Origin: JADLEX01 sp964586775
GTDB taxonomy: Bacteria > Lernaellota > Lernaellaia > JACKCT01
Direction: 5' to 3'
Assembly (NCBI GenBank): GCA_964586775.1
Contig: CAZPJD010000127.1
Location: forward strand, 1 to 12,983
Length of the DNA: 12,983 nt
Part shown: piece after piece, positions 10,026 through 12,983 of the stretch
Layout of the letters: each line of letters opens with the position of its first letter
How positions within the stretch are numbered: position 1 is the first letter of the stretch
The notes under the pieces: generated by a model
What the model saw: the letters and a program-made list of their open reading frames with translations, nothing else
Database searches by the model: none
Told to the model about the DNA's origin: nothing
Position numbers and translations under genes: made by a program

Positions 10026-11714
10026 TTACTTCTTCGCCGCCTCGACCTGACCGCAAATCCGCAGGGTGGGATCGAGGCGCATGAACTCGCACTTCTTTTT
10101 GTGATCGTAGCTCTTCGCCTTCGGGCAGGTGTCTTTCTTGATCGCGTCGAGGCCATCGTTCACGCACGCGTCGCGCGCGAGCGGTTCGGCAACCTTGTCG
10201 CACTTCGTCTTCACGGCGCGGACGCGGTCGCACAGTTGCAGATCGACGACCCACGGCACATCCGGCGTGGGCGCGGGCGTCGCCTCGCCGGGCGCGGCGG
10301 GCTTCTTCGACTCGTCGTCACCGCCGCCCGTCAGGTAGCCGAGCGACTTGAGCTGATCCTCGTTGGCGACGTGTTGGTTTCGCACGAGCACGGCGGGGAT
10401 CTTCGGCGCGATCACGTCCGCGGCCGCCGCCGCTTTCATCAGGTCGCCCGGCACGGCCTGCGCCGGCGCGAGATTGGTTTTTTCCGTCGGATCCGACTCC
10501 AGATTGTAGAGCATCGTCGTCTCGGCGGCCTTGTCGACGAGCACCTTCCACGGGTATCGGATCGCGCCGTACGCCTCCACGGGTCCGCGATGCAGGTGCA
10601 GCGGGAAGGTGCGAGTGTCGGGCACATTCGCCAGCAGGTTCACGCCGTCGAGATCCTGCGCGGTGATTCCCGCGAGGCCGAGCAGCGTCGGCATCACGTC
10701 CACCACGCCCACGCGCGTTGAAACCTTCGTGCCCGCCGCGATCTCGTAAGGCCGGGGCGCGTTCGGGCCGCCTGGCGGCGCGACGATCAGCGGCACGCGC
10801 AGCGTTCCCTCGAACAGGTCATAGCCGTGCAGCATCGTGTCGTGTTCCGAGAACGCCTCGCCGTGATCAGAGACGAGCATCACGTACGCGTTTTCGAGGC
10901 CGGGCAGTTTCCCGAGGATGCGACCGATGACGTCGTCGCACGCCGCGATCTCGGAGTCGTACACATCCTTGAGGGCCTGTAGGTGCAATTGGTTTTTCGA
11001 GAAGAATCCGCGCGGGAACGAGCTCATCAAATCGCCCTGCGAGGGATTCACGTCGAGCAGGATCTTCTGGTCGGCGTTTGGCGCGATCTTCTGGAAGAAG
11101 GGTTCGCGCGGCAAATAGGGCGTGTGTGGATCGAAGAAGTGCAGATAAAGAAAATAGGGCTTCGCCTCGCGGACGGCCTTCGTCAGCCTTGGCAGGTTGG
11201 CGTCGACGAGTTCCTCGACGTACTCGGCGTTGGCCGATGTGGCCTCCTCGAAGACCTCGAATCCTTGGCCGAAACCCGTGGCGCGGGTGATGTGGACGTT
11301 GGTGGAGTAACCGAGCGAAAGGTAGCCCGCGCCCGAAAGCCGTTCGGCGAGCGTGTCGTGCGCATTGCCGAGCTGGTGCTGATAGGCGATCTGCCCAAAA
11401 ATCTGCAATCCCTGAATGATTCCGTGGCGCTGCGGGTACTGCCCCGTGAACATGGTTGCCATCGAGGGCACGGTCCACGACGTGGGCGGATAGACGTTCT
11501 CGAAAAGCGTGCCGCGCGCCGCGAGGGCGTCGATATTCGGCGTGACGGGACGCGGATAGCCGTAGGCCCCCACATGGTCGGCGCGCAGCGTGTCGATGAC
11601 GATCATGACGATGTGCGGCGTGGCCGGCGCCTCGGGCGGGCGCGTGAACACGAAGACCGCCGCGCCCGCGAGCACGACCACCACCAGGGCCAGAATTCCC
11701 ACCAACTTCTTCAT
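10026..11714 (-). CDS. Membrane-anchored sulfatase-superfamily hydrolase with Thr nucleophile position and Cys-rich tail
   Basis: Alkaline-phosphatase/sulfatase superfamily enzyme, 562 residues. Residues 4-24 are a hydrophobic signal anchor, placing the domain in the periplasm. Metal-site motifs are VIDTLRADHVGAYGY (D41) and VSDHGEAFSEHD (D283, H284), with LHG at 295-297. The nucleophile region is SWTVPSMATMFTG: T81-V-P-S-M stands where sulfatases have C/S-x-P-S-R. A formylglycine cannot be made from Thr, so phosphotransferase, phosphatase or non-catalytic roles compete with sulfatase activity. After about residue 465 a Pro/Ala-rich linker leads to a tail with six cysteines (495, 505, 517, 530, 542, 554), not part of the core fold. 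ATG 11714 lacks a Shine-Dalgarno and sits 7 bases from a -10 box, suggesting a leaderless message. The superfamily call is firm; substrate unknown. Confidence 0.85.
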   Translation of the reverse strand: MKKLVGILALVVVVLAGAAVFVFTRPPEAPATPHIVMIVIDTLRADHVGAYGYPRPVTPNIDALAARGTLFENVYPPTSWTVPSMATMFTGQYPQRHGIIQGLQIFGQIAYQHQLGNAHDTLAERLSGAGYLSLGYSTNVHITRATGFGQGFEVFEEATSANAEYVEELVDANLPRLTKAVREAKPYFLYLHFFDPHTPYLPREPFFQKIAPNADQKILLDVNPSQGDLMSSFPRGFFSKNQLHLQALKDVYDSEIAACDDVIGRILGKLPGLENAYVMLVSDHGEAFSEHDTMLHGYDLFEGTLRVPLIVAPPGGPNAPRPYEIAAGTKVSTRVGVVDVMPTLLGLAGITAQDLDGVNLLANVPDTRTFPLHLHRGPVEAYGAIRYPWKVLVDKAAETTMLYNLESDPTEKTNLAPAQAVPGDLMKAAAAADVIAPKIPAVLVRNQHVANEDQLKSLGYLTGGGDDESKKPAAPGEATPAPTPDVPWVVDLQLCDRVRAVKTKCDKVAEPLARDACVNDGLDAIKKDTCPKAKSYDHKKKCEFMRLDPTLRICGQVEAAKK

Positions 11715-11721
11715 GCCACGA

Positions 11722-11750
11722 AAGTTAGACGCGGGCCGCTACGGTGTCAA
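11722..11750 (-). promoter_or_regulatory. Sigma70-type promoter of the sulfatase-like gene
   Basis: Minus strand: a perfect TTGACA (11750-11745), a 17-base spacer, then TAACTT (11727-11722, 3/6). Only 7 bases separate the -10 box from the ATG at 11714, so the RNA would begin at or next to the start codon. Confidence 0.65.
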
Positions 11751-11982
11751 ACGCACGGTCCATCCGATCGGGTCTCAAGTCCTTAAGACGACGCTCCGAT
11801 AACACCTTTGGCAGGGGCAAAGCCGAAGAACGTCCGCGAAGTGAATGACGACGGTCGCCCCACGTGGACGCAGCCGGGACCAGGGTGGGAAACCGTAAGC
11901 CCGACGCCGCCTCCCGGCTGCGCTTCCGGTGAACCGACGACCGCGTCGCGCGGATGCGTTTTGACAAGACTCGATGTGCTGC

Positions 11983-12002
11983 TCACGGACTCCCGTCCGT
12001 GA
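11983..12002 (+). other. Perfect 8-bp hairpin inside the candidate RNA
   Basis: TCACGGAC, loop TCCC, GTCCGTGA. It can be extended by a CTG/CAG pairing (11979-11981 with 12004-12006) across one mismatch. It lacks a T run and stands 21 bases before the terminator stem. Confidence 0.7.
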
Positions 12003-12023
12003 ACAGACACCGCTCCATCCCGA

Positions 12024-12052
12024 CCCGGGCGTTATTCGCCCGGGATTTTTTT
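12024..12052 (+). terminator. Intrinsic terminator, plus strand, with no protein gene upstream
   Basis: CCCGGGCG (12024-12031), loop TTATT, CGCCCGGG (12037-12044), then A and seven T (12046-12052). There is no A run on the other side, so it works on plus-strand transcripts. It lies upstream of the cytochrome promoter. Confidence 0.92.
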
Positions 12053-12070
12053 CGTCGACGTCCATATCCC

Positions 12071-12099
12071 TTTACTGTCTGTCGGTTTATTGCTACAAT
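12071..12099 (+). promoter_or_regulatory. Sigma70-type promoter of the multihaem cytochrome gene
   Basis: TTTACT (12071-12076, 4/6), a 17-base spacer, then TACAAT (12094-12099, 5/6), in locally AT-rich sequence. The expected RNA start is near 12106, leaving a leader of about 60 bases. It begins 18 bases after the end of the upstream terminator. Confidence 0.7.
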
Positions 12100-12166
12100 G
12101 CTATATCAGCGTTGAATTTGTGCGCAGGATGCGCCGGTTTTTGGCCTGTTTCCGACGAGGTTCGAC

Positions 12167-12983
12167 ATGGGTACGTGCTTTTTGCGGTCGTTGGCCTTGC
12201 TGTGGCTATTCGCATTCGCCGCGTTGGTCGCGACCGGTTGCGGTTGTTCGGGCATCGGTGGTGACGACGACTCCGCCGATGACGACGCATCCGGCGACGA
12301 CGATTCGGACGTTGACGGGACGGGCGACGACTCGCCGCCGCACTACCCGAAGAATCACGAAACGGGCTGGGATTGCTACATCTGCCACAGCGAAGGGCTC
12401 TACGACGCGCCGCAGGAGCCGCACGGCGGCGACAAGGACGCGCCGGACGACTGCATCGGATGTCATGATCCGGAGGACGAGGTTTACACCGACCCCGACG
12501 CGCCCGAAGGTCATGGCGAATCGGGCGACTGTCTCGATTGCCATCAGGGCCAGCACGGACGAACCTTCGGTGAGGGCGATCAGTGCCTCGTCTGCCATCT
12601 GGCGGGCGATGGCGCGCCGAGTGCGCCGACCGGTCACGATATGGATTGGAACTGCGCGATCTGTCATCGCGAAGAACCGTTTTACGGCGCGGGAGAGGAG
12701 CCGCATGACGGCGCGTTCGATCCTCCCGACGATTGCACGGCCTGCCATTCTGTCGGGGAGTGGACCTACACCAACGAAAACGCGCCCGAGGGTCACGGCG
12801 CGACGCAGGGCTGCCTGACCTGTCACGGGAGCGAACACGGCGCGGAATGGACGGACCTCACCCAGTGCGCCGTCTGCCATCTGCCCGGCGAAGCGGCGTC
12901 CCAGTTCTCGAAGGATCACAGGCTCACGTGGGACTGTTACAACTGCCACGCGAGCAACTTCAACGGCTCGCCGAAGGAGCCTC
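12167..12983 (+). CDS. Multihaem c-type cytochrome lipoprotein with tetrahaem repeats, 3'-partial
   Basis: 272 codons are in the window and the frame is open at its end. Residues 1-24 are a lipoprotein signal (basic start, Leu/Ala/Phe core, VATGC with C25 as the lipidated Cys). An Asp-rich linker follows (33-55), then haem-binding repeats. Nine CxxCH motifs start at C70, 96, 122, 140, 163, 190, 216, 234 and 257. They repeat every 94 residues (93 for one pair), four per unit, and each complete unit also has four non-motif His (64, 86, 116, 130; then 157, 180, 210, 224), enough for bis-His ligation. Likely role: electron transfer on the outer membrane or outside it; partner unknown. ATG 12167 has GAGG (12157-12160) 6 bases upstream and starts the signal peptide. 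Longer readings in the other frames are shadows. Haem attachment needs the Ccm/Ccs machinery, not seen here. Confidence 0.9.
   Translation, partial: MGTCFLRSLALLWLFAFAALVATGCGCSGIGGDDDSADDDASGDDDSDVDGTGDDSPPHYPKNHETGWDCYICHSEGLYDAPQEPHGGDKDAPDDCIGCHDPEDEVYTDPDAPEGHGESGDCLDCHQGQHGRTFGEGDQCLVCHLAGDGAPSAPTGHDMDWNCAICHREEPFYGAGEEPHDGAFDPPDDCTACHSVGEWTYTNENAPEGHGATQGCLTCHGSEHGAEWTDLTQCAVCHLPGEAASQFSKDHRLTWDCYNCHASNFNGSPKEP
12356..12983 (+). repeat. Tandem 94-residue tetrahaem module (two complete, third cut by the window)
   Basis: Units start at H64 (12356), H157 (12635) and H251 (12917). Each begins with H-x-x-x-W-x-C-x-x-C-H (H-x-x-G-W-D-C in the first unit), followed by EPH, CxxCH, APEGHG, CxxCH, (Q/E)HG and CxxCH-L. 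The third unit is seen only through its first CxxCH. The copies differ clearly at protein level, so the duplication is not recent. Confidence 0.88.

Larger units (their letters stand above)
11767..12052 (+). ncRNA. Candidate structured non-coding RNA, unassigned family
   Basis: This stretch lies between the divergent sulfatase-like gene and the cytochrome gene, has no convincing protein frame, and ends in an intrinsic terminator. Inverted repeats that can nest are: 11767-11775 with 11967-11975 (9 bp, one G-U); 11831-11838 with 11949-11956 (8 bp, one G-U); 11849-11857 with 11938-11948 (9 bp, 2-base bulge); and a perfect 11-bp stem, 11869-11879 with 11912-11922. A separate 8-bp hairpin (11983-12002) and the terminator (12024-12052) follow. 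Since the upstream gene is on the other strand, a plus-strand transcript ending here must start within this region. No clear promoter was found for it and no known riboswitch, 6S, SRP, tmRNA or RNase P core was recognised. It could be an attenuated leader of the cytochrome gene. The 5' end is a guess. Confidence 0.42.

Noticed and set aside
11805..11865. Possible GEMM-type (cyclic dinucleotide) riboswitch, suggested by GGGGCAAAGCC
   Set aside because: The conserved downstream parts of the GEMM core and its tetraloop receptor are not present in order; only a short word resembles it.
11961..11990. Perfect TTGACA at 11961-11966 as a promoter inside the RNA segment
   Set aside because: No -10-like hexamer occurs 16-18 bases downstream (the sequence there is CACGGA and neighbours).
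11725..12065. Several short open frames on both strands in the region before the cytochrome
   Set aside because: No ribosome sites or domain-like features; they cross the terminator or the inverted repeats, and different strands conflict.
12155..12166. T-loop-like word GGTTCGA, possible tRNA
   Set aside because: No cloverleaf can be drawn around it; it is the leader and ribosome site of the cytochrome gene.
12090..12818. Plus-strand Arg/Thr-rich open frame overlapping the cytochrome gene
   Set aside because: Its composition is typical of a shifted frame. The frame from 12167 has a signal peptide, a ribosome site and nine haem motifs.
12206..12949. Minus-strand open frame of 247 codons at the right end
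   Set aside because: It is antisense to the CxxCH repeats; it only reflects the repeated Asp/Cys/His codons of the cytochrome.

Overview
The window is GC-rich (roughly two thirds G+C by eye), gene-dense DNA from a Gram-negative bacterium. Signs of an outer membrane are a lipoprotein multihaem cytochrome, an outer-membrane-barrel-like protein and a class A penicillin-binding protein. The type B succinate dehydrogenase/fumarate reductase operon (order C-A-B), the Asp-rich linker after a lipobox, and the CxxCH-rich protein resemble deltaproteobacterial-grade lineages (Desulfobacterota, Myxococcota and relatives). No marker here fixes the phylum.

Layout. 1-2002 (+): 3' part of a PBP1A-type peptidoglycan synthase, broken by one extra C in a C5 run at 1439-1443. 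2144-5486 (+): tightly packed sdhC-sdhA-sdhB, closed by a strong intrinsic terminator (5506-5536). 5591-7204 (+): a polytopic GT-C (ArnT/PMT-like) glycosyltransferase. 7211-8932 (-), convergent with it: a membrane-anchored SGNH-fold-like protein whose catalytic Ser and His appear to be replaced. 9061-9900 (-): an outer-membrane barrel-like protein with its own terminator. 10026-11714 (-): a membrane-anchored sulfatase-superfamily protein with a Thr in the nucleophile position and a six-cysteine C-terminal tail. 11715-12166: a 452-base region without a protein gene. It holds the sulfatase promoter, a plus-strand segment rich in inverted repeats that ends in an intrinsic terminator (candidate non-coding RNA), and a promoter for the next gene. 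12167-12983 (+): start of a multihaem c-type cytochrome lipoprotein built from 94-residue tetrahaem repeats and running off the window.

How it fits together. The Sdh/Frd complex couples succinate/fumarate interconversion to the quinone pool. The multihaem lipoprotein is a plausible electron carrier at or beyond the outer membrane, but nothing in the sequence links the two directly. The other genes (PBP1A, glycosyltransferase, SGNH-like protein, barrel, sulfatase-like hydrolase) all act in or on the cell envelope and look like separate transcription units.

Most worth following up: the orphan terminated RNA segment at about 11767-12052, the tetrahaem repeat protein, the Cys-rich tail and Thr nucleophile of the sulfatase-like protein, its apparently leaderless promoter, and the pseudo-SGNH protein. 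All family assignments come from motif reading only; no database search was run.
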